DNA from: Paraburkholderia franconis
Lineage (GTDB): Bacteria; Pseudomonadota; Gammaproteobacteria; Burkholderiales; Burkholderiaceae
Direction of reading: 5' to 3'
Assembly (NCBI RefSeq): GCF_009362735.1
Contig: NZ_WHNP01000031.1
Location: forward strand, 44,579-108,578
DNA: 64,000 bases
Shown in pieces: positions 28,464 to 36,944 of the stretch. The notes under the pieces are model-generated. The model saw only the letters and a list, made by a program, of their open reading frames with translations, did no database searches and had not been told where the DNA came from. Position numbers and translations under genes: made by a program. Each line of letters opens with the position of its first letter. The first letter of the stretch is position 1.

Positions 28464-29861
28464 TCAAGCTCCGCTATCCGCGCTCACGCCCGCGCGAATC
28501 GGCTCGACGACAGCATGGCTCTCCTTCGGCAGCGCCCATTCGAGCCAGCGTACGCGATGCAGCACCACGAGGCCGAACGCAATCGCCGCGAGCACGCCGA
28601 ACGTCGCAAAGCCCATCTGATAGCTGCCCGTGCTTTCCTTCGCAATGCCCATGATGACGGGCAGATAGAAGCCGCCGATACCGCCCGCCGCGCCGATGAT
28701 GCCCGACATCAAGCCCGTCTTGCCCTTCCAGCGCTGCGGCACGAGCTGGAACGTCGCGCCGTTGCCGAGACCGAAGCACACATACGTCGCGATCAGCAGC
28801 ACGATACCCGCCGACAGCGGCGGCATCCACGCGGCGAACAGGAAGTCGCACAACGAGATCGCCGCAAGCAAAATCACGAGCGCGCGCACGCCGGAGATGC
28901 GATCCGCGACGAGCCCGCCGACAGGCCGCACGAGCGCGCCGATGCACGCGAGCAGCGACATGAAGAGACCTGCTTCGAGACGCGGCATCTGATAGAGCGA
29001 GATGAGCAGCGTCGTCACATACGACGACATGCCGACAAAGCCGCCGAACGTGATGCTATAGACAAGCATCACGATCCACGTATCGCCCTCGACAAGCACG
29101 CTCCGATAATGCTTCGGCAGCACCGCGATCGCGAGCAGCGCGCCGAGCACGGGCAACAGCAGCACGCCCGTCTTGCCTGCGCCGAACACGCCCGAGTGCA
29201 CGGCGACGACTAGCGCGACGAGACCCGCAAGCGTCACGACGAAGCTGCGCAGCGCCTGCGAGCCGCTGCCCGTCTTCGGCCCGAGATCCCTGGCCCAGAA
29301 GAACAGCGCGACAGCGGCAAGGCCCAGCAGCGGCAGCGCGGCGCCTGCGGCCTTCGCCCAGCTGAAGTGATCGGCAAGCGCGGGGAACATGAAGCCGTCG
29401 AGCACCGCGCCGATGTTGCCTGCCGCCGCGAGGCCCAGCACAAGGCCTTGCACCTTCGGCGGATAGTTGCTGCCCGCCATCGGCAATGCGACCGCGAAGC
29501 TCGCGCCGCCGACGCCGAGAAACACGCCGAGAATCAGCAGCAGCGTGTATGACGGCACGCCGGGCATCAGCAGCAGCACGATCGAAGGAATCGCCGACAG
29601 CGCGACACCCATCAGCGCGACGCGTCTGCCGTCGCAAGCCTGATAGAGATTGCCGAGCGTCACGCGCAGGATCGCCGCGCCGAGCACGGGCACCGCGACG
29701 AGAAAGCCCAGTTCGGCGGGCGACATCGCGATGTCCTTGTGAATGAACGGCGCGAGGGGCCCGAACATGACCCACACGGTGAAGCCGGTATCGAAGTACA
29801 GGAAGCACGCGAGCAGCGCGCGCCAGTTACCGCTTGCAAGCGAATTCAGCAGGTTTTTCAT
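28464..29861 (-). CDS. narK: NarK-type nitrate/nitrite MFS transporter
   Basis: The 465-residue protein has 12 predicted membrane segments. FDTGFTVWVMFGPLAPFI in helix 1 and the glycine-rich nitrate signature motifs (LGVFLGVGGASFAVALPMAGSNYPP, and the second FGLGNGATFQLVPQRWKGKTGLMSGIIGAAGGIGG) identify the nitrate/nitrite porter group. It would carry nitrate in or exchange nitrite. It lies 59 bp downstream of a PilJ/NarX-type sensor gene on the same strand and probably shares its transcript. Confidence 0.93.
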   Translation of the reverse strand: MKNLLNSLASGNWRALLACFLYFDTGFTVWVMFGPLAPFIHKDIAMSPAELGFLVAVPVLGAAILRVTLGNLYQACDGRRVALMGVALSAIPSIVLLLMPGVPSYTLLLILGVFLGVGGASFAVALPMAGSNYPPKVQGLVLGLAAAGNIGAVLDGFMFPALADHFSWAKAAGAALPLLGLAAVALFFWARDLGPKTGSGSQALRSFVVTLAGLVALVVAVHSGVFGAGKTGVLLLPVLGALLAIAVLPKHYRSVLVEGDTWIVMLVYSITFGGFVGMSSYVTTLLISLYQMPRLEAGLFMSLLACIGALVRPVGGLVADRISGVRALVILLAAISLCDFLFAAWMPPLSAGIVLLIATYVCFGLGNGATFQLVPQRWKGKTGLMSGIIGAAGGIGGFYLPVIMGIAKESTGSYQMGFATFGVLAAIAFGLVVLHRVRWLEWALPKESHAVVEPIRAGVSADSGA

Positions 29862-29920
29862 CGGTCTCTCTCATTTGAACGAAAGCAGGGCGGGTGCGTG
29901 GTCGTGTAAAGAACAAAAGG

Positions 29921-30664
29921 TCAGGCGCGTTCGGCGATCCGACTGCGCGCGGCAATGGGTGAAACGTTTCGCGGCGCATCGCGCGACAAGTCGAGTCGCG
30001 GCGAAGCGTCGTCGCTATCGCTTTCGACGACGCTGTAGATCAGCGCGTCCATCTCCTTGATGATGTCGGCGAGCACGGTCGTGATGACGGCAAACTCGCG
30101 GCCATACGAGCCCGCGCGCGCCGCCGAAATGCGCGCATTCAACGCGACGATGTTCGCCTGCATCGAAATGCTCGATAGCTGCTCCGCGATGGCCGCCTGA
30201 CGGCGCTGCGCCGCGGCTTCGATGCCGCGCATCTCGTGCTGGTACGCGAGCGTGATCTCCTGCAGCAGTTCGAGCAGCGGCGTCGCCTGCGCGACGAGGG
30301 CTTCGACATGCGCTTGCGTCGCATCGTCGCGCGCCTCCACGTGCGCGGCCGTTTGCTCCGACAGCGCGATGAAGCGTCCCACGCGCTCGTCCGCCTTGCG
30401 CGTGCCGTAGTAGAGCTGACGCAGCGCATCCGAGAACACGCCCGGCAGATGGTCGTTGCCGTTCACGAGCACCGCGTGCGTCGTCGCGAACGTCGCGAGG
30501 CAATCGCGCGCGACGGCGAGCGCGGCCATGTCGCCATGCGACGCGAGCAACACGTGCAGCACGATGCGTTGCGAAAGCATCCGCTGACGGCCCGACAGAT
30601 TGATCAGTTCACCGATCGTCTGCCCCGATACCTCGATGCGTTGCGTGCTGGTGTGCTCGTTCAT
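29921..30664 (-). CDS. Soluble PilJ/NarX-like nitrate-sensor domain protein with partial MCP helix
   Basis: This is a 247-residue protein without membrane segments. Residues about 12-130 form the four-helix PilJ-type domain, with the P-box-like LINLSGRQRMLSQRI (21-35); that domain senses nitrate or nitrite in NarX-like receptors. The C-terminal IVALNARISAARAGSYGREFAVI matches the start of a methyl-accepting signalling domain but stops before the rest, so there is no full signalling hairpin. It precedes narK by 59 bp, which supports a role in nitrate-dependent control. The partner is unknown. Confidence 0.8.
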   Translation of the reverse strand: MNEHTSTQRIEVSGQTIGELINLSGRQRMLSQRIVLHVLLASHGDMAALAVARDCLATFATTHAVLVNGNDHLPGVFSDALRQLYYGTRKADERVGRFIALSEQTAAHVEARDDATQAHVEALVAQATPLLELLQEITLAYQHEMRGIEAAAQRRQAAIAEQLSSISMQANIVALNARISAARAGSYGREFAVITTVLADIIKEMDALIYSVVESDSDDASPRLDLSRDAPRNVSPIAARSRIAERA

Positions 30665-31166
30665 CGTGCCGATTGTTTCAAATGAGCGCGTCGGATGCGC
30701 GTGTCAAATAAGCGCGTTTCGTTTGCGCAAGAAAAAAGCGTCCCGAACCGCACGCGTGTGCCGTCGACCGATGCGATCGAACGATCCTCGCGTTGCGTTT
30801 CGGGACGCCGTTGCCCCTGTGGTCCGCCCGCCATGCGAGCGTCCGCGAAAATTCAGAAATCCTTGAAGCCGCCGTTGGCCCCGCGGCGGATAACGCAATA
30901 GGTATGCCATCGGCCTATTTCAGGCCGTCGCCTCGATGTCGAAACGGGTTTCAAAAAGCGCTGGCGAAGCGTGCGAGCATCGCCCAATCGCTTGCGAGAC
31001 AAGGCTTGCGCGCTTTCTTTTATTTTTTTGACGCGTCGCATGTCGGGCCCGTTTCCATTCATGTACGACAAAAGAAAAGCGCCCTTTGCAGGGCGCCTGC
31101 ACGCGCCTCGACGAAGCGCGCGGATGCTGTGCCGTGGTGCAGCGCACCACAGCCGTGCGCGATGCG
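30665..31166. other. Gene-free stretch between the sensor gene and xylH
   Basis: No convincing reading frame. It holds the xylFGH terminator near its right end, and the upstream region of the sensor-narK operon at its left. Confidence 0.5.
31070..31096 (-). terminator. Terminator of the xylFGH operon
   Basis: GCGCCC (31079-31084) pairs with GGGCGC (31091-31096) and the stem is followed on the minus strand by TTTTCTTTT. It lies about 70 bp after the xylH stop. Confidence 0.85.
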
Positions 31167-32363
31167 CTATCGCCGTTCGGACCCCGAGATCACGTCGATC
31201 CACACGGCCAGCACGAGAATGCCGCCCTTGACGATCATCTGCCAGTACGAGTCGACGTCGAGCATCGACATGCCGTTGTCGAGGCTCGCCATCACGAGCG
31301 CGCCGATCAGCGCGCCGTAGACGGTGCCGGAGCCGCCGCGCATCGACGTGCCGCCGATGAAGCACGCCGCGATCGCATCGAGCTCGCCCATCGATCCCGC
31401 CGAAGGCGACCCCGCCGCGAGACGCGCCGTGTTGATGAGCCCGCCGAACGCGCACATCAGGCCCATCAGCGCGAAGATCGCGAGCTTCACGCGGTTCGTG
31501 TTGACGCCGGACAACCGCGTCGCTTCGAGATTCGAGCCGACGGCATAGATGCGCCGGCCGAACACCGTTTGCGTCGCGATGTACGTGAAGACGCCGAGCA
31601 GCGCGAGCAGCAACAGCACGGGCACGGGAATGCCGCCGTAGCGGTTGAGCGTCGCGACGAACGCGAGCAGGATCAGCCCCGCCGCGACGATCTTCACGCC
31701 GTCCTGCCACAGCGGCACGACGCTCAGGTTGTAGTGCTGGCGCTTCTGCCGCTGCCGCACCGTCAACGCGGCGAGCAGCACGAACAGCACGACGGCGAGC
31801 GTGTCGCCCGCGATACGCGGCAGATAGCCCTGCCCGATGAATACGAAGTTGTCGGAGACGGGCGCGATCGTCGATCCGCCCGTGATGCCGAGCAGCACGC
31901 CGCGATACGCGAGCATGCCGCCCAGTCCGACGATGAACGACGGCACGCGCAGATACGTCGACCACCAGCCGTTGAACAACCCGACGGCGGTGCCGAGCAC
32001 CATCACGACGGGCAGGGTCGCCGCGAGCGGCCAGTGATACGTGACGTCGAGAATCGCCCCGACGCCGCCCAGCAGACCGAGCAGCGAACCGACGGACAGA
32101 TCGATCTCACCCGAGATGATGACGAACACCATCCCGCACGCGAGCATCCCCGTAATCGACATCTGCCGCAGCAGATTCGACAGATTGCGCGGCGTGACGA
32201 ATGCGCCGTCGGTGAGAACTGAAAAGAAAATCCAGATGACGGCGACGGCCAGCAGCAGCGCGAGCAGCTTGTAACGCGCGAACAGCAGCTTGATGCGCTG
32301 CCCCGACGCGAGCGACGCGCCGTGTTTTGCGTGGCTATCGGTGGAAGTGAGATCAGGAGTCAT
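31167..32363 (-). CDS. xylH: D-xylose ABC transporter, permease
   Basis: The 398-residue permease starts at the ATG at 32363, overlapping xylG by 4 bp. It has about ten membrane helices, and the ISGEIDLSVGSLLGL motif and IAACFIGGTSMRGGSGTVYGALIGAL mark it as a sugar permease of the RbsC/XylH group. It is the last gene of xylFGH, followed by a terminator. Xylose specificity is inferred from xylA and xylR next to it. Confidence 0.93.
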   Translation of the reverse strand: MTPDLTSTDSHAKHGASLASGQRIKLLFARYKLLALLLAVAVIWIFFSVLTDGAFVTPRNLSNLLRQMSITGMLACGMVFVIISGEIDLSVGSLLGLLGGVGAILDVTYHWPLAATLPVVMVLGTAVGLFNGWWSTYLRVPSFIVGLGGMLAYRGVLLGITGGSTIAPVSDNFVFIGQGYLPRIAGDTLAVVLFVLLAALTVRQRQKRQHYNLSVVPLWQDGVKIVAAGLILLAFVATLNRYGGIPVPVLLLLALLGVFTYIATQTVFGRRIYAVGSNLEATRLSGVNTNRVKLAIFALMGLMCAFGGLINTARLAAGSPSAGSMGELDAIAACFIGGTSMRGGSGTVYGALIGALVMASLDNGMSMLDVDSYWQMIVKGGILVLAVWIDVISGSERR

Positions 32364-33931
32364 GCGACGCTCGCCAGTTGAGTGGGGTCGTTGCCTTGGG
32401 TGTCGTTGCTGCCGGCGCCAATGGCGGCCGTGAGAATGTGTTCCTGCGTGAGGCCGTCGTTGGCGAAATCGCCGCGCAGCTCGCCCTCGCCGATCACGAG
32501 CACGCGATCGCTGACGCCGAGCACTTCCGGCAATTCCGACGACACCATGATGATCGACACGCCGCGCTTCGCGAGCGCGAACATCAGCTTGTAGATTTCG
32601 TACTTCGCGCCGACATCGACGCCGCGTGTCGGCTCGTCGAGAATCAGCACGGACGGATCGGTGAGCAGCATGCGCGTGAGCACCGCTTTCTGCTGGTTGC
32701 CGCCAGAAAGACTCGCAATCGACAGCATCGGATGCGCGGCGCGCACCGACAGCCGCTTCATCTCCGTGTTGATCGTGTCGAGTTCCGACGCCGTGTCGAT
32801 GCGCCCGCACTTCGCAAAACGTTGCAGCACCGCGAGCGTGATGTTGTGGCCCACGCCCAGTTGCGGCACGATGCCATGACGCTTGCGGTCCTCGGGCACC
32901 ATCGCGATGCCGGCCGCGATCGCATCGGCGGGCGTGCGAATCTTGAGGCGCTTGCCGTTCATCCACACATCGGCTTCGCTGATGCCCGTATACGCGCCGA
33001 AAATCGCCTGCATCAGTTCCGTGCGGCCCGCGCCGACCAGTCCCGCGACGCCGAGTATTTCGCCGTTGCGCAACGAGAACGACACGTTGTCGACGCGCTT
33101 GCGATTCGTGTTCGTCACGTCGTAGCACGTGACATTGCGCGCTTCGAATATCACGTCGCCGATATCGTGCGGCTCACGTGGAAAGAGATTCGTGATCTCG
33201 CGCCCCACCATCATCGCGATGATGCGATCGGTGTCGAGCTGCTTCATCGGCTGCGTGCCGACATGCTTGCCGTCGCGTATCACGGTGATCGTGTCGCACA
33301 CGGCTTCCACTTCGTCGAGCTTGTGCGAGATGTACACGCATGCGACGCCGCGCTTCTTCAGGTCGCCCACGATGTCGAGCAGAATCTTCGTTTCCGCTGC
33401 CGTCAGCGAAGAAGAAGGCTCGTCGAGAATCAGCAGCCTTGCCTGCTTGTTGAGCGCCTTGGCGATTTCGATCAGCTGCTGATGCCCGCCGCCGTAGTTC
33501 ATCACCGGCTGCGCGACGTTGATGCCTGTGATGTTCAGTTCGCGCAGGAGCGAGTCGGCGCGCTGATACATCGCCGCGTAATTCATGCGGCCGCCGGGCA
33601 GCGTGATTTCGTTGCCGAGAAAAATGTTCTCGGCCACCGACAACTGCGGCACCAGCATCAGTTCCTGGTGAATGATGACGATGCCCGCGCGTTCGGTATC
33701 GCGGATGTTCTGCGCGACGAGCGGCTTGCCGTCCCAGACGATTTCGCCCGACCATTCGCCGTGCGGATAGACGCCGGACAGAATCTTCATCAGCGTCGAT
33801 TTGCCTGCGCCGTTTTCGCCGCACAGTCCGACGCATTCGCCGGGCGCGACGACGAGATCGATGCCGTCGAGCGCCTTCACTCCGGCAAACGACTTGGCGA
33901 TGCCGCGCATCTCCAGTAGCGCTTGTGCCAT
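32360..33931 (-). CDS. xylG: D-xylose ABC transporter, ATP-binding protein
   Basis: This is a 523-residue tandem ABC ATPase. The N-terminal half has Walker A GENGAGKST (38-46), LSGVYPHGEW (typical of xylose and related importers) and Walker B LLILDEPSSSLT. The C-terminal half has the degenerate GLVGAGRTEL loop, LSGGNQQKAVLTR and LILDEPTRGVDVG. This two-domain layout is normal for sugar importers of this class. It lies between xylF and xylH on one transcript. Confidence 0.95.
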   Translation of the reverse strand: MAQALLEMRGIAKSFAGVKALDGIDLVVAPGECVGLCGENGAGKSTLMKILSGVYPHGEWSGEIVWDGKPLVAQNIRDTERAGIVIIHQELMLVPQLSVAENIFLGNEITLPGGRMNYAAMYQRADSLLRELNITGINVAQPVMNYGGGHQQLIEIAKALNKQARLLILDEPSSSLTAAETKILLDIVGDLKKRGVACVYISHKLDEVEAVCDTITVIRDGKHVGTQPMKQLDTDRIIAMMVGREITNLFPREPHDIGDVIFEARNVTCYDVTNTNRKRVDNVSFSLRNGEILGVAGLVGAGRTELMQAIFGAYTGISEADVWMNGKRLKIRTPADAIAAGIAMVPEDRKRHGIVPQLGVGHNITLAVLQRFAKCGRIDTASELDTINTEMKRLSVRAAHPMLSIASLSGGNQQKAVLTRMLLTDPSVLILDEPTRGVDVGAKYEIYKLMFALAKRGVSIIMVSSELPEVLGVSDRVLVIGEGELRGDFANDGLTQEHILTAAIGAGSNDTQGNDPTQLASVA

Positions 33932-34007
33932 GCGTAATGTCCTGGATGGATGAAAGATGCGCGAGCGCTTTCCCGCGTTCGGATACGGGAAAGCGCCGCG
34001 CCCGCTA

Positions 34008-35036
34008 TCAGTTGCCAGCCAGTTGCGCCTGCGTATAGAAGCCGTCCTTGATCACGACATCGACATTGCTCTTCGTGAGCAGCGTCGGTTGCAGCAGAAC
34101 CGTGTCGACCTGCTTCTTGCCGTTGTCGTACTTCGCGTTGAACGCGGGCTTCTCGCCCTTCGCCAGATCGACGGCGAGCTTGGCAGCTTCGCCTGCGATC
34201 AGCTTCAGCGGCTTGTAGACGGTCATCGTCTGCGTGCCGGCGATCACACGCTTGACGGCGGCGAGGTCGGCATCCTGGCCCGACACGGGCACCTTGCCCG
34301 CCATCTTCTGCGCGGCGAGCGCCTGAATCGCGCCGCCTGCCGTGCCGTCGTTCGAAGCGACGATCGCATCGATCTTGTTGTTGTTCGCGGTCAGCGCATC
34401 TTCCGTGATGCGCAGCGCCGTCGCCGCGCTCCATTCCTGCACCCACTGCTGGCCGACGATCTTCACGTCGCCGCGATCGATCGCGGGCTTGAGCACTTTC
34501 ATCTGCCCTTCGCGCAGCATCTTCGCGTTGTTGTCGGTCGGCGCGCCGCCGAGCAGGAAGTAGTTGCCCTTCGGCTGCGCGCTAAAGACGCCCTGCGCCT
34601 GCAGTTCGCCCACCTTCTCGTTGTCGAATGAGATATAGGCATCGACGTCTGCATCGAGAATCAGGCGGTCATACGAGACGACCTTGATGCCTGCCTTGTG
34701 CGCTTCGGCAACAACATTGCCGAGCGTCTTCGAGTTGAACGGCACGATCACGATCACGTCGACGCCGCGTGAAATCAGGTTCTCGATCTGCGAGATCTGT
34801 CGCGCTTCGCTCGCGTCAGCGGATTGCACGGAGACTTTCGCGCCGAGTTTCGTTGCAGCGGCGACGAAATAGTCGCGATCGCGCGACCAGCGCTCGACGC
34901 GCAGATCGTCGATGCAGAAGCCGATCTCGGGCTTGTCCTTGCTCGCATGCGCGAGCGGCGCCACCATCGTCAGGCCGGCGGCCATCGCCGCGCAAACGAG
35001 AGAACTCAATACGGAACGACGCATTGCAGATTTCAT
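34008..35036 (-). CDS. xylF: D-xylose ABC transporter, substrate-binding protein
   Basis: This is a 342-residue periplasmic binding protein with an N-terminal signal peptide (MKSAMRRSVLSSLVCAAMAAGLTMVAPLAHA; cleavage near residue 31). The mature part begins SKDKPEIGFCIDDLRVERW and has the VSVQSADASEARQISQIENLISRGVDVIVI and DAYISFDNEKVGELQ segments of XylF-type proteins. The ATG at 35036 is preceded by GGAG. It leads the xylFGH operon, and an operator-like sequence and a tandem repeat lie upstream. Confidence 0.95.
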   Translation of the reverse strand: MKSAMRRSVLSSLVCAAMAAGLTMVAPLAHASKDKPEIGFCIDDLRVERWSRDRDYFVAAATKLGAKVSVQSADASEARQISQIENLISRGVDVIVIVPFNSKTLGNVVAEAHKAGIKVVSYDRLILDADVDAYISFDNEKVGELQAQGVFSAQPKGNYFLLGGAPTDNNAKMLREGQMKVLKPAIDRGDVKIVGQQWVQEWSAATALRITEDALTANNNKIDAIVASNDGTAGGAIQALAAQKMAGKVPVSGQDADLAAVKRVIAGTQTMTVYKPLKLIAGEAAKLAVDLAKGEKPAFNAKYDNGKKQVDTVLLQPTLLTKSNVDVVIKDGFYTQAQLAGN

Positions 35037-35202
35037 GTCTCACTCCATTTAGGGTTGCGTGCGGTATCGAATGCGAGAACTCGAAAACGCCGTCTTAACC
35101 TCAAGGGCGCGCCGCGAATACCTGTTCGCGAGCGTCTGTTGTTGTCGAAAGCCGTGCCCCATTTTTATTCGCACGACAGGGTGTGCCGTGCGCGCCGGCG
35201 GA

Positions 35203-35240
35203 GCAATTGCGAAATCTGCCGGCGCTGCTAACAATTTTTC
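35203..35240 (-). promoter_or_regulatory. Candidate XylR operator upstream of xylFGH
   Basis: The sequence GCAATTGCGAAAT (35203-35215) followed by CTGCCGGCGC and ATTTTT recurs, with a one-base shift, upstream of xylA at 36730. It lies about 167 bp before the xylF start. Its sharing by the two xylose units, with xylR next door, makes it a likely activator site. Confidence 0.65.
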
Positions 35241-35247
35241 GTGCGAC

Positions 35248-35311
35248 TTTGAAGGCCTGGTTTGAAGGCCTGGTTTGAAGGCCTGGTTTGAAGGCCTGGT
35301 TGAAAGGCCTG
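35248..35311. repeat. 13-bp tandem repeat between xylA and xylF
   Basis: Four perfect head-to-tail copies of TTTGAAGGCCTGG occupy 35248-35299, and a fifth, altered copy ends at 35311. Each unit contains the palindrome AGGCCT. The array starts 10 bp after the xylA stop codon (35322) and is close to the candidate xylFGH operator. Short tandem repeats like this can vary in copy number. Confidence 0.95.
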
Positions 35312-35321
35312 TTCGGAGTGG

Positions 35322-36647
35322 CTATTTGGCGTGCGAGTAAATCGCCTGATTGACGATGTTCTCCAGATGCTCCTGCTGTCCGCTGACATGGCGCGGCGCG
35401 ATGTTCCGCTGCACGGCATCGCTTGCGAGCGACTCGAGCGTATAGCCGCCTGCGAGCACCTTGCGTCCGAACTCGCTGTCCCAGCCCGCGTAGCGCTGCT
35501 GCCTGAATGCGCCGAGGCGGTCGTTTTCGACGAGATGCGCGGCGCGCTCCAGCGCGATGGCGATCACATCGATTGCGCCGATATGGCCATGCAGCAGGTC
35601 TTCGGGATCGACGCTCTGGCGCCGCACTTTCGCGTCGAAGTTCATGCCGCCCGTCGTAAAGCCGCCATTGCGCAGGATCTCGTAGAACGCGAGCGTGAGT
35701 TCTTCAACACTATTTGGGAACTGGTCGGTATCCCAACCGTTTTGCGGATCGCCGCGATTCGCATCGACGCTGCCGAAGATTCCGAGCGCAAATGCATTGG
35801 CGATTTCATGGTGGAACGAATGGCCCGCGAGCGTCGCGTGATTCGCTTCGATGTTCACGCGGATTTCATTCTGCAAATCGAATTGCTTCAGAAAGCCGTG
35901 AACCGTAGCGACGTCATAGTCGTATTGATGCTTGGTCGGCTCTTGCGGTTTCGGCTCGATCAGCAGCGCGCCCTTGAAGCCGAGCTTGTGCTTGTGCTCG
36001 ACGACCATGCTCATGAAGCGGCCCAGTTGCTCGCGCTCGCGCTTGAGATCGGTGTTGAGCAGCGTGTCGTATCCTTCGCGGCCGCCCCACAGCACATAGT
36101 TCGCCCCGCCAAGCCGATGCGTCGCTTCGAGCGCGTGAAAGACCTGCGTGGCGGCAAACGCGAACACATCCGGATTCGGATTCGTCGCCGCGCCCGCCGC
36201 ATAGCGCCGATTCGAAAAGAGATTCGCCGTGCCCCACAACAGCCTGACGCCCGTCTCCTGCTGCTTGCGCGCGAGCACGTCCGTCATCGCCTTGAAGTTG
36301 TTCACATACGTGTTGATGCTGTCGCCTTCGGGCGCCACGTCGGTGTCATGAAACGTGTAGAACGGCGTGCCCAGCTTCGAAAACAGCTCGAATGCATGGT
36401 CGGCTTTCATATGCGCTTTTTCGAGCGCGTCACCCGGACGATGCCACGGACGCTCGAACGTTCCCGCTCCGAAGATATCCGTGCCGGGCCACACGAACGT
36501 ATGCCAGTAGCAGACGGCAAGGCGCAGATGATCTTCCATGCGCTTGCCAAGCACCAGCTTGTCCTTGTCGTAATGGCGGTATGCGAACGGGTTGTCCGTC
36601 TGCGGGCCTTCGTAGCGCACAGCGGGCAAATGTTCGAAGTAAGACAT
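35322..36647 (-). CDS. xylA: Xylose isomerase
   Basis: XylA converts D-xylose to D-xylulose. The 441-residue protein starts at the ATG at 36647 after AAGGAG. Catalytic His100 and Asp103 lie in TFHDTD. The metal ligands are in EPKPQEPTKHQYD, NIEANHATLAGHSFHHE and DANRGDPQNGWDTDQFP, all present. The tetramer TIM-barrel family length is usual. No xylB is in the window, so xylulose phosphorylation is encoded elsewhere. Confidence 0.97.
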   Translation of the reverse strand: MSYFEHLPAVRYEGPQTDNPFAYRHYDKDKLVLGKRMEDHLRLAVCYWHTFVWPGTDIFGAGTFERPWHRPGDALEKAHMKADHAFELFSKLGTPFYTFHDTDVAPEGDSINTYVNNFKAMTDVLARKQQETGVRLLWGTANLFSNRRYAAGAATNPNPDVFAFAATQVFHALEATHRLGGANYVLWGGREGYDTLLNTDLKREREQLGRFMSMVVEHKHKLGFKGALLIEPKPQEPTKHQYDYDVATVHGFLKQFDLQNEIRVNIEANHATLAGHSFHHEIANAFALGIFGSVDANRGDPQNGWDTDQFPNSVEELTLAFYEILRNGGFTTGGMNFDAKVRRQSVDPEDLLHGHIGAIDVIAIALERAAHLVENDRLGAFRQQRYAGWDSEFGRKVLAGGYTLESLASDAVQRNIAPRHVSGQQEHLENIVNQAIYSHAK

Positions 36648-36729
36648 GCGCGTCTCCTTGGGTATCGGCTCGACGTTGCATCGGGCCGTGCATGATGTGA
36701 CGCCATGCTGACGCTTGCCGCTTTGCGCG

Positions 36730-36773
36730 GCAATTGCGAAATTCGCCAGCACGCTTGGTGATTCTTGCTGGCG
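36730..36773 (-). promoter_or_regulatory. Candidate XylR operator upstream of xylA
   Basis: GCAATTGCGAAAT is repeated from the xylFGH upstream site and is followed here by TCGCCAGCAC; the copy extends to about 36766. The inverted repeat CGCCAGC (36744-36750) / GCTGGCG (36767-36773) overlaps it. It lies about 83 bp before the xylA start and about 170 bp before xylR, so one site could serve both divergent genes. Confidence 0.65.
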
Positions 36774-36944
36774 CTTAAAATCCATTGGCGGGCAAGGGGA
36801 AGTGACGCCTAGAATAAGCAGAACACTTAAATGTCTGCGGCGCGCACCGTTAAGGCAGCCGCAAACATAAAAACGCAAATCCGGAGACAACGTGACGATC
36901 AACGTCACAAGCTCACCGCGCCGCACCATGCGCCAGGAAACCCG

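Noticed and set aside
35248..35311. Tandem repeat considered as a CRISPR array
   Set aside because: Units are 13 bp, adjacent and have no spacers; no cas genes are present.
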